From Pseudomonadota bacterium (GTDB lineage Bacteria; Desulfobacterota; JADFVX01), in assembly GCA_015222555.1 (NCBI GenBank), contig JADFVM010000340.1:1-8441 (forward strand): DNA of 8,441 nt, written 5' to 3'. Under the pieces are notes generated by a model. That model was not told where the DNA came from, made no database searches, and saw only the letters and a list, made by a program, of their open reading frames with translations. The stretch's first letter is position 1. Every line of letters starts with the position of its first letter. A program made the position numbers and the translations under genes. Shown piece by piece: positions 1-5,676 of the stretch.

Positions 1-1574
1 AAGGCCGCCTTGCCCACGCTTGTCATGGTCAATGCACCGATGAAGAAGGGGAGTATACCCCCTATAAAGAGTCCAACCACAACAATGGGGTCAGTGACGA
101 TAACCTGAAACGGCTTTCCGCTTGCTGCAGTGATCGCCTGTCCGTAGGCGGCAAACATGGCAAGCGCCGTCAACGCTGCTGACCCGATGGCAAAGCCTTT
201 TCCAATAGCCGCAGTTGTATTTCCGATGGCATCCAGGTTGTCGGTAATTTTGCGGACATCTTCGCCAAGGCCGCTCATTTCTGTAATACCACCAGCGTTG
301 TCTGCAACAGGCCCGTAGGCATCAACGCTCATAATGAGTCCCGTTGTGGCCAGCATGCCCACGGCGGCAATCCCGATACCGTAAATGCCGGCATAATGAT
401 TGGAAATCAGGATGGCGATACAGATAACAATGACGGGGAGGGCACAGCTTTCAAGGCCAACGGCCAGGCCGGTGATGATATTGGTGGCCGGGCCTGTTTC
501 ACTTGATTCGGCAATCCTCCTGATCGGTCCTGCGGCTGTGTAATATTCGGTAATCAGTCCGATGAGGAAGCCGCCTACAGCCCCTGCCAGTACGGCAAAA
601 TAAACGCCAATTCCGACACCCATCATGGTAACGCCAAAGTAGCCAAAAATGAGAAAGAGTACGAGCGCTACCAGTGTTGAGTTTCTTAGTGCCGAGGCGG
701 GATCAGTGTTTTCAAGCAGCTTCATCCCTGCAATGCCGATGATGGAAGCGACCAGTCCAACCATGGCCAGAATAATAGGAAGTCCCATCAGTGCTGCATT
801 TGATCCAAGGGCTGCGATCTTTGGTGCAACGGCTACCGTGGCGGTTGCGCCAATGGCGATTGTGGCGATCATGGAGCCAACATAAGACTCGAAGATATCC
901 GCACCAAGACCGGCAACGTCTCCAACATTATCTCCAACATTATCTGCAATGACACCGGGGTTCCTTGGATCATCTTCAGGAATTCCCGCTTCAATCTTTC
1001 CAACAAGGTCGGCGCCGACGTCGGCCGTTTTTGTATAAATACCACCGCCCACTCTTGCGAAGAGAGCGATTGTTGACGCGCCCATGGCAAAACCGTTGAT
1101 TACAGATGCTGTTTCAGGCTTGCCAAAGATAATAAAGAGGACGCCCACACCTAAAAGACCCAGGCTGGCGACAGAAAGACCCATAACGGAACCGCCGAAA
1201 AAAGCAGTCGCAAGCGCCTTGGCCGATGAAGGCTTGTGTCGGTTGGCCGCCTCTGCCGTTCTGACATTGGCCCTTGTGGCCGCCTTCATGCCGAAAAAGC
1301 CGGCAATCATTGATAACAGCGCACCCACAATGTAGGCAATGGCTGTTTGATAATTAATGAAAATAGCAAGAAGGACGGCAACGATTATAATAACGATAAA
1401 GAGAATGGAATACTGTCTTTTCAGGTAAACCATGGCCCCATCGTGAATCATGGCGGCTATCTCTTTCATCGATTCCGAACCTTCCGGTTGTTTTTTTAAT
1501 GCGATATAAATAATCCCCGCAATGATAAGTCCGACCACCGCAAGAACCGGTGAAAAATTTATTAGATTTGCCAT
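1..1574 (-). CDS. hppA: Membrane-bound ion-translocating pyrophosphatase, K+-dependent type (partial, C-terminus outside window)
   Basis: Integral membrane enzyme that hydrolyses cytoplasmic PPi and pumps H+ or Na+ outward. The first 524 residues are visible; family members usually have about 660-750, so roughly the last quarter lies beyond base 1. The protein is almost entirely hydrophobic helices. Hallmark PPi/Mg2+ motifs are present: DVGADLVGKIE at residues 185-195, DDPRNPG at 201-207, the DxxxDxxxD set D211/D215/D219, and DAYGPVADNAGG at 418-429. In GNTTAAIGKG (451-460) Ala455 and Gly458 occupy the positions that are Lys and Thr in K+-independent enzymes, so K+ dependence is inferred. H+ versus Na+ specificity cannot be read here. 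The ATG at 1574 is preceded by GAGGAGG (1588-1594), with a long 13-nt spacing. It lies 44 bases downstream of pth on the same strand with no terminator between them, so it is probably the last gene of the same transcript. Confidence 0.96.
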   Translation of the reverse strand, partial: MANLINFSPVLAVVGLIIAGIIYIALKKQPEGSESMKEIAAMIHDGAMVYLKRQYSILFIVIIIVAVLLAIFINYQTAIAYIVGALLSMIAGFFGMKAATRANVRTAEAANRHKPSSAKALATAFFGGSVMGLSVASLGLLGVGVLFIIFGKPETASVINGFAMGASTIALFARVGGGIYTKTADVGADLVGKIEAGIPEDDPRNPGVIADNVGDNVGDVAGLGADIFESYVGSMIATIAIGATATVAVAPKIAALGSNAALMGLPIILAMVGLVASIIGIAGMKLLENTDPASALRNSTLVALVLFLIFGYFGVTMMGVGIGVYFAVLAGAVGGFLIGLITEYYTAAGPIRRIAESSETGPATNIITGLAVGLESCALPVIVICIAILISNHYAGIYGIGIAAVGMLATTGLIMSVDAYGPVADNAGGITEMSGLGEDVRKITDNLDAIGNTTAAIGKGFAIGSAALTALAMFAAYGQAITAASGKPFQVIVTDPIVVVGLFIGGILPFFIGALTMTSVGKAA

Positions 1575-1618
1575 TTTTCTAGTTTTGCCTCCTCAGATTA
1601 AATTTAAAGTTAAAATAA

Positions 1619-2173
1619 TTAATTAAAATCGTTCATTGCCATTAAAGCACCTTCATTAATGACGGCTTCAACGGCCTTTGTTGTCCTTTCGATGAGTGCA
1701 TCCAGCTCAATCTTTTCGTTTTTTGAAAAGGGGCTGAGTACATAATTGGAGACATCCTCCCCATGCATAGACCTGCCGATACCAACCCTTACTCTTGCGA
1801 AATCTTTGCTTCCAAGGTGTGAGGCGATGGACCGTATGCCGTTATGGCCTCCGTGGCCGCCACCCACTTTGATCTTTATTCTTGCAAATTCAAGGTCAAT
1901 GTCATCATGGATGACAATCAGGTCTTCAAGGTCAACATTACGAGAAGAAAAAACAGGTTTGATCGCTTCACCGCTGAGATTCATAAAGGTCTGAGGCTTG
2001 ACAAGGACCACCCGTTCATTGTCAATAGTCCCTTCGCCTAAAAGGCCCTTTTTCTTATCACTAAGGTTTATGCCATATTTTGAAGCAAGGTTATCTATGA
2101 CCATAAAGCCGATGTTGTGTCTCGTCAAAGCGTATTGGCTTCCCGGATTACCGAGACCGACAATCAGCTTCAC
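1619..2173 (-). CDS. pth: Peptidyl-tRNA hydrolase
   Basis: Cytoplasmic enzyme that cleaves the ester bond of peptidyl-tRNAs dropped from ribosomes, recycling tRNA. The 184-residue product matches the usual Pth length (about 185-195). Family motifs are clear: GLGNPG at 6-11, TRHNIG at 17-22, FMNLSG at 63-68, HDDIDL at 89-94 and GGGHGGHNG at 104-112. Residues equivalent to E. coli Asn10, His20, Asn68, Asp93 and Asn114 are Asn9, His19, Asn65, Asp90 and Asn111, so the active site is complete. The start is GTG (2171-2173), supported by an AAGGA Shine-Dalgarno that overlaps the rplY stop codon. Only 11 bases separate the two genes, which implies co-transcription and probably translational coupling. 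The rplY-pth pairing is common in bacteria. Confidence 0.97.
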   Translation of the reverse strand: MKLIVGLGNPGSQYALTRHNIGFMVIDNLASKYGINLSDKKKGLLGEGTIDNERVVLVKPQTFMNLSGEAIKPVFSSRNVDLEDLIVIHDDIDLEFARIKIKVGGGHGGHNGIRSIASHLGSKDFARVRVGIGRSMHGEDVSNYVLSPFSKNEKIELDALIERTTKAVEAVINEGALMAMNDFN

Positions 2174-2184
2174 CTGTAAGATCC

Positions 2185-2820
2185 TTAGGCTTCGGCCTCT
2201 GGAGCCGCTACTGCCGCTTCTTCTTCACCTTCTACCGCTTCTTCACCTTCTGCCGCGCCTCGCTTAGCGAGCACGACGGCTATTGTAAAGTTAACATCGT
2301 GAGGAACTTCAACGCCCTCAGGCAACTGGACGTCATCAATGTGGATGGATTGACCCAGGCCAAGTGTTGTTACATCGATCTTTATAACGCTCGGAAGATC
2401 TTTGGGAAGGCAGCTGACTTCAAGCTCTCTTCTGATTGGCTGAAGTGTTCCGCCAAGCTCTACGCCTTCCGCTTTGCCGACAAATTCTACGGGCACACTA
2501 GACGTCATTTTTTCGTTCATTGATAGTTCAAAAAAATCGACGTGAATGAGAGTGTCCTTCACCGGATTTATTTGAAGGTCTTTTATTACAGCGATTTTTC
2601 CTTCTTGCTTGCCTTCATCGAAGTTCAAGTTCAGGAAGGTACTGCTGCCGCTTTCACTATTTAGAATCGTTTTCAGATCCTTGTTGCCAACGGCCAAATG
2701 AATTGGCTCTGTTTTGCTGCCATAGAAAACAGCAGGAATCATTCCCTGACTGCGAAGTCTTCTCGCGGCTCCTTTTCCTTTGTCTTCTCTGATTTTTACT
2801 GCCAGATTTTCCTGTCTCAC
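2185..2820 (-). CDS. rplY: Large-subunit ribosomal protein bL25, long CTC/TL5 form
   Basis: 5S rRNA-binding protein of the 50S subunit. At 211 residues it is the two-domain CTC/TL5 form rather than the short (about 94-residue) E. coli L25. Residues 1 to about 95 are the L25 beta-barrel domain, starting MRQENLAVKIREDKGKGAARRLR and containing GMIPAVFYG (26-34). Residues about 96-190 form the TL5 C-terminal domain, with VEFVGKAEGVELGG and a later PEGVEVPHDVNFTIAVV stretch. The last 20 or so residues are a low-complexity Ala/Glu tail built partly from a tandem hexapeptide duplication. The start is GTG (2818-2820) with GGAG seven bases upstream. It is separated from prs by 135 bases holding a promoter candidate and a leader hairpin, and pth follows immediately. 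CTC homologues are linked to general stress in Bacillus; nothing here shows that directly. Confidence 0.96.
   Translation of the reverse strand: MRQENLAVKIREDKGKGAARRLRSQGMIPAVFYGSKTEPIHLAVGNKDLKTILNSESGSSTFLNLNFDEGKQEGKIAVIKDLQINPVKDTLIHVDFFELSMNEKMTSSVPVEFVGKAEGVELGGTLQPIRRELEVSCLPKDLPSVIKIDVTTLGLGQSIHIDDVQLPEGVEVPHDVNFTIAVVLAKRGAAEGEEAVEGEEEAAVAAPEAEA
2221..2256 (-). repeat. Two-copy 18-bp tandem repeat encoding the acidic bL25 tail
   Basis: The plus-strand unit ttcttcaccttctNccgc occurs at 2221-2238 and 2239-2256 with one mismatch. On the coding strand it gives two successive acidic hexapeptides (EGEEA preceded by A or V). Because the unit is a multiple of three, copy-number change would lengthen or shorten the tail without a frameshift. 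Confidence 0.8.
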
Positions 2821-2858
2821 TTTAATTCTCCTTTTCTCTCATTGCATTATGAATAATG

Positions 2859-2902
2859 TTAAAGGTTTTAAACCTCAGGCTTTTGCAGCTTGACACCTTT
2901 AA
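2859..2902 (-). promoter_or_regulatory. Inverted repeat in the rplY leader (two exclusive hairpins)
   Basis: Perfect 8-bp arms (2859-2866 and 2895-2902; TTAAAGGT/ACCTTTAA) flank 28 bases. A second pairing, AGGTTT/AAACCT around 2862-2874, uses one of the same arms, so the two folds exclude each other. The element lies 39-82 bases upstream of the rplY GTG, inside the expected transcript of the promoter candidate at 2916-2944. No U-run follows, so a simple terminator is unlikely. A regulatory role is inferred only. Confidence 0.4.
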
Positions 2903-2915
2903 GTATAAATGCTTT

Positions 2916-2944
2916 ATTTTATAGATTTATTTTGATGTTAACAA
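2916..2944 (-). promoter_or_regulatory. Sigma70-like promoter candidate for rplY-pth-hppA
   Basis: On the minus strand TTGTTA (2939-2944, 4/6 to TTGACA) is followed after exactly 17 bases by TAAAAT (2916-2921, 5/6 to TATAAT). The surroundings are AT-rich. It begins just after the prs stop codon and would start transcription near 2909, giving a leader of about 90 bases before rplY. Confidence 0.5.
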
Positions 2945-2955
2945 ATATGATTTCC

Positions 2956-3909
2956 CTAGACAAATAATGAACTGACAGAGTCGTCTGAATGAATTCGCCT
3001 TATTGCCTCTCCCAGAAGTGAGGCAACTGAAAGGACTTTTATCTTCTCGCAATTTCGACCTGCTTCTGTCAGTGGTATGGAGTTGGTTATAACAAGCTGC
3101 TCGATGGCAGAGTTTTCTATCCTTTCAATTGCCGGGCCAGACAAAACGGCATGGGTACAAGATGCGCAAACGCTTTTTGCACCATTTTCCATAAGCGCCT
3201 TTGCCGCCTGGGTAAGTGTGCCTGCTGTGTCAACCATATCGTCAACGATTATAGCGGTCTTACCTTCGACATCACCTATTATATGCATTACTTCCGCAAC
3301 ATTCGGTCCCGTTCTTCTTTTATCGATAATTGCCAGGGCGGCGCCAAGTCTTTTTGCATAGGCTCTCGATCTTTCGACACCACCCGCATCTGGAGAAACG
3401 ACAACAATGTCGTCACCCATATGTTCTTTGATATAATCCAGGACGACAGGCATTGCGTAAATGTGGTCAACGGGGATATTAAAGAATCCCTGAATCTGTC
3501 CCGCATGGAGATCCATGCTAAGAAGCCTGGTCGCACCTGCCGCTGTGATCAGATCGGCCACCAGCTTGGCCGTAATCGGTGTTCTGGGCGCCGCTTTCCT
3601 GTCCTGTCTTGCATAACCATAATAGGGAATGACTGCTGTGATATAGCCGGCTGATGCTCGCTTCATGGCATCTATCATGACAAGCAATTCCATGATGTTA
3701 TGATTTACAGGAGTACAGGTAGATTGAATGACGAAAACATGCCGGCCCCGAATGTTCTCCTGAATCTCAACAGCTATTTCGCCATCGCTGAAACTCTTCA
3801 CCATTGCCTGCCCAAGCGGCACTTTGAGAAATTCACAGATCTCTGTTGACAGTGAAGAGTTTGAGTTACCCGTAAATATTCTGATCTTATCTAAAGTCAA
3901 TTGCTTCAA
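2956..3909 (-). CDS. prs: Ribose-phosphate pyrophosphokinase (PRPP synthetase)
   Basis: Makes 5-phosphoribosyl-1-pyrophosphate from ribose 5-phosphate and ATP, feeding purine, pyrimidine, NAD, His and Trp synthesis in the cytoplasm. The 317 residues match class I enzymes (about 310-320). Motifs seen: FSDGEIAVEI at 40-49, YYGYARQDRK at 96-105, the metal-binding SMDLHAGQIQGFF at 131-143, catalytic-loop KRRTGPN at 197-203 (Lys197 and Arg199 equal E. coli Lys194 and Arg196), and the PRPP loop VDDMVDTAGTL at 222-232. There is no ATG near the N-terminus. TTG at 3907-3909 is the outermost start, but its AAGGA is only about 2 bases away. A second TTG three codons in (3898-3900) sits about 11 bases from the same AAGGA, so the exact start is unsure. 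It lies downstream of tRNA-Gln with 142 bases between, including a dispersed repeat. Confidence 0.97.
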   Translation of the reverse strand: MKQLTLDKIRIFTGNSNSSLSTEICEFLKVPLGQAMVKSFSDGEIAVEIQENIRGRHVFVIQSTCTPVNHNIMELLVMIDAMKRASAGYITAVIPYYGYARQDRKAAPRTPITAKLVADLITAAGATRLLSMDLHAGQIQGFFNIPVDHIYAMPVVLDYIKEHMGDDIVVVSPDAGGVERSRAYAKRLGAALAIIDKRRTGPNVAEVMHIIGDVEGKTAIIVDDMVDTAGTLTQAAKALMENGAKSVCASCTHAVLSGPAIERIENSAIEQLVITNSIPLTEAGRNCEKIKVLSVASLLGEAIRRIHSDDSVSSLFV

Positions 3910-3955
3910 AATCCTTTTTTATTAAGTTTTGCCTGATCCGAAGGGTTTCCCCTTG

Positions 3956-4022
3956 TTTCGTAAAGGCACTTACACCCCTCAAGGGGGTACTGAAAATAGT
4001 CCGGTTCATCTGGGTTAGGGCA
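3956..4022 (+). repeat. Dispersed 67-bp intergenic element, copy 1
   Basis: Matches 6738-6804 at 63 of 67 positions without gaps (differences at 3962, 3967, 4011 and 4019). It contains two potential hairpins: ACCCC/GGGGT (3974-3978 with 3984-3988, 5-base loop) and CCGG/CTGG (4001-4004 with 4010-4013, 5-base loop). Here it lies antisense to the ispE-hppA block, between tRNA-Gln and prs. No open reading frame is present. The family is not recognised. Confidence 0.85.
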
Positions 4023-4051
4023 ATTAAATAACGATTGCCTTTAAAATAAAG

Positions 4052-4126
4052 TGGCTGGGGCGGGAGGATTCGAACCTCCGATTGCCAGAATCAAAATCTG
4101 GTGACTTACCGCTTGTCGACGCCCCA
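4052..4126 (-). tRNA. tRNA-Gln (anticodon UUG)
   Basis: A complete 75-nt cloverleaf with encoded CCA can be drawn on the minus strand. The acceptor is TGGGGCG pairing with CGCCCCA, then discriminator G and CCA. The D stem is GAC/GTC around AAGCGGTAA, the anticodon stem CCAGA/TCTGG has loop TTTTGAT giving anticodon TTG, and the T stem GGAGG/CCTCC has loop TTCGAAT. The U1-A72 pair and G73 are typical tRNA-Gln identity features. It lies 41 bases after spoVG and 142 before prs in the same direction, with no obvious promoter of its own, so it is probably processed out of the operon transcript. Confidence 0.97.
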
Positions 4127-4167
4127 AAAAACGCTTCCGGTGAGAGGATGTCTTTACTTTTTTTCTC

Positions 4168-4440
4168 TTAAACGGTGATTTCGGTCATCTCATCATTGTA
4201 TGCATCAAGAACTGCTAACTCAATATGTTCCCTCGTTTCGTTGTTCAGAGGGTGTGCAATATCCTTATATCTGCCGTCTTTTCTTTTTTTGCTGGGCATA
4301 GCAACAAAGAGACCATCAATGCCGTTAATGATCTTGAGGTCTCGAATGATAAAACATTCATCAAATGTCACTGTTGCAAACGCCTTTAATCTCTCATCTT
4401 CATTTCTTACCGGAAAGACCTTTACCTCTGTAACCTCCAT
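4168..4440 (-). CDS. spoVG: SpoVG-family nucleic-acid-binding regulator
   Basis: A 90-residue protein with the full SpoVG fold signature: N-terminal MEVTEVKVFPV, then LKAFATVTFDECFIIRDLKI (18-37), the conserved FVAMPSKK (45-52) and KDIAHPLN (59-66), and a Glu/Asp-rich C-terminus. SpoVG homologues in Firmicutes and Borrelia bind DNA or RNA and modulate gene expression; they were first found as septation/sporulation factors. The target in this organism cannot be read from sequence. The reading frame is open 20 codons further upstream into ispE, but the ATG at 4440 is chosen for two reasons: the family begins MxVTxVxV, and a perfect AGGAGG lies five bases upstream. The gene follows ispE by 25 bases and precedes tRNA-Gln by 41. 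Confidence 0.93.
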   Translation of the reverse strand: MEVTEVKVFPVRNEDERLKAFATVTFDECFIIRDLKIINGIDGLFVAMPSKKRKDGRYKDIAHPLNNETREHIELAVLDAYNDEMTEITV

Positions 4441-4445
4441 ATTCC

Positions 4446-4451
4446 CCTCCT
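4446..4451 (-). promoter_or_regulatory. Shine-Dalgarno that fixes the spoVG start
   Basis: A perfect AGGAGG on the minus strand sits five bases before the ATG at 4438-4440. It rules out the longer reading frame beginning at 4500, which overlaps ispE and would add 20 non-conserved residues. Confidence 0.85.
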
Positions 4452-4465
4452 GAGATGTGATTGAT

Positions 4466-5323
4466 TCAAAGACTCTTTGCCAGAAAGGCAAACCAGCCAT
4501 TAGAAGCTGCTTCTTGTTTTATCCGCGTAAAGGCAGTTTCAGCCTTCTCATGGTTCAGGTAAAGTGAAAATACCGTGGAGCCGCTTCCCGACATCAAAAC
4601 ACCTGCTGCCCCGTGATGATGGAGCATCTCCTTAACCATTTTAACTTCGGGATATTTCTTAAAGGTTACATCCTCAAGGTCATTATGAAGAATCGCAATC
4701 ACCTCTGAGAGGCTACAATTAAACTTTGTAATACTAGGGGGTTCAATAGGTTTTGTCAACCCTAAATTAAGGGAATTGAATATTGAAGCCGTAGAAATTT
4801 CAATGGCCGGGTTTACAAGAATGAGGGACAACTCAGGCAGACCTGAAATGGGACTGAGTCGCTCCCCTATCCCTTCTGCAAGAGCCGGTTTTTTATAAAT
4901 AAAAAAAGGAACGTCGGCCCCCAGTTTAAGACCCATTTCCATCAGCTTTTCTTTAGATAAGGTGTTGCCCGTCAAACTGTCTAATCCCAAAAGGACCGTT
5001 GCTGCATTGCTGCTGCCACCACCAAGCCCTCCACCCATTGGAATTCTCTTCTTAATCTGGATGTGGATGCCATTGTTGATGCACGTGGCCTTTTTAAAGG
5101 CGTTTGCCGCTTTCCATGCAATGTTATCTTCTCCACATGGGACCATATCGTTATCACAGACAACGGATATATTGTTGTCATCATTCAAAGTCAGGACAAC
5201 TTCATCGAAAAGGGAGATCCTGCACATAACCATCTTCAGATCATGGTATCCGTCGGTACGTTTGCCTAGTACTTCGAGTCGCAGGTTTACTTTGGCTGGT
5301 GATTGTAAATGTAGGGTTTTCAA
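4466..5323 (-). CDS. ispE: 4-diphosphocytidyl-2-C-methyl-D-erythritol kinase
   Basis: GHMP-family kinase that phosphorylates CDP-methylerythritol at the 2-hydroxyl, a middle step of the non-mevalonate (MEP) isoprenoid pathway. At 285 residues it is close to E. coli IspE (283). Seen: SPAKVNLRLEVLGKRTDGYH at 8-27 with catalytic Lys11, the glycine-rich ATP loop PMGGGLGGGSSNAA at 95-108, LGADVPFF at 134-141 with catalytic Asp137, and the third GHMP motif SGSGSTVF at 245-252. The start is TTG (5321-5323). No better ATG or GTG exists in frame, a stop lies eight codons upstream, and no clear Shine-Dalgarno is visible, so the start is plausible but not certain. It is the first gene of the minus-strand block; spoVG follows after 25 bases. 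Confidence 0.95.
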   Translation of the reverse strand: MKTLHLQSPAKVNLRLEVLGKRTDGYHDLKMVMCRISLFDEVVLTLNDDNNISVVCDNDMVPCGEDNIAWKAANAFKKATCINNGIHIQIKKRIPMGGGLGGGSSNAATVLLGLDSLTGNTLSKEKLMEMGLKLGADVPFFIYKKPALAEGIGERLSPISGLPELSLILVNPAIEISTASIFNSLNLGLTKPIEPPSITKFNCSLSEVIAILHNDLEDVTFKKYPEVKMVKEMLHHHGAAGVLMSGSGSTVFSLYLNHEKAETAFTRIKQEAASNGWFAFLAKSL

Positions 5324-5351
5324 TGTTTGAGAATGTTTAATTAATTATTAA

Positions 5352-5376
5352 AATTCCCGTCCTTTGGGCGGGGATT
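5352..5376. other. GC-rich hairpin, terminator-like or IS-end/REP-like
   Basis: An 11-bp stem (5352-5362 with 5366-5376, two G-U pairs as plus-strand RNA) closes a 3-base TTT loop. It is T-rich on the plus-strand 3' side (ctttgctttt) and, read on the minus strand, is followed by TTTTAATAATT. It could act as a bidirectional terminator, yet it sits between divergent genes, where none is needed. Its 3' edge is 28 bases upstream of the ispE start. Hairpins of this look also occur at IS200/IS605 ends; that link is an inference. Confidence 0.6.
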
Positions 5377-5590
5377 CTTTGCTTTTATTAGTTCCTCTCG
5401 GGAAACCGTTCTTTCCTGGTTCAAACGAGCAGTTGTCAGCCAAAAAAATGAAAATCAGGAAATTAGGCTGTAAATCGATTGCTGAACGATGATGGCCAAT
5501 TCAGGCAATCACCGGTTTTCAGATGGAAACTAAATTAGTAATGCATATGCTCTAGCTAAGTCAATACAATTTATCATCGACAGATATTTT

Positions 5591-5605
5591 AACATATGGT
5601 ATGTT
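5591..5605. promoter_or_regulatory. Perfect short inverted repeat, possible operator
   Basis: AACATA and TATGTT arms flank TGG, and a T-run (5604-5610) follows. It lies 71 bases upstream of the epimerase ATG and is nested inside a wider 8-bp inverted repeat, CAATACAA (5562-5569) and TTGTATTG (5625-5632). A repressor site is possible, but AT-rich DNA makes chance palindromes common. Confidence 0.3.
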
Positions 5606-5676
5606 TTTTTGTTTTATTGCAGAGTTGTATTGTGCTTGAATATGAAAAAGAAAAATAACAGAGGGGCAAGGATCTT

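Larger units (their letters stand above)
5324..5676. other. Divergent intergenic region, no convincing gene
   Basis: These 353 bases separate the minus-strand housekeeping block from the plus-strand sugar-nucleotide genes, so they should hold promoters for both. I see a GC-rich hairpin (5352-5376), a start-less 50-codon open frame on the minus strand ending at 5348, and AT-rich inverted repeats at 5562-5632. No protein family, RNA gene, or JUMPstart/ops element (GGCGGTAG) was recognised. No sigma70 match was strong enough to call for either direction. Confidence 0.7.

Noticed and set aside
900..950. Short direct repeat (ctccaacattat twice) near 920
   Set aside because: It encodes the conserved DNVGDNVGD motif of the pyrophosphatase, so protein constraint explains it.
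2890..2918. Plus-strand TTGACA with a TTTATT 17 bases on, an apparent promoter antisense to prs
   Set aside because: The -10 match is poor (4/6), the region is AT-rich, and the minus-strand candidate over the same DNA is better placed for a real gene.
4441..4500. Twenty-codon upstream extension of spoVG
   Set aside because: It overlaps the 3' end of ispE, is not part of the SpoVG family, and a perfect AGGAGG five bases before the ATG at 4440 marks the true start.
5446..5490. Short plus-strand frame starting ATGAAAATC in the divergent region
   Set aside because: It stops after 14 codons, lacks a ribosome-binding site and resembles nothing known.
5543..5550. 8-bp palindrome GCATATGC
   Set aside because: A single short palindrome in AT-rich DNA is expected by chance, and no second copy or flanking structure supports a site.
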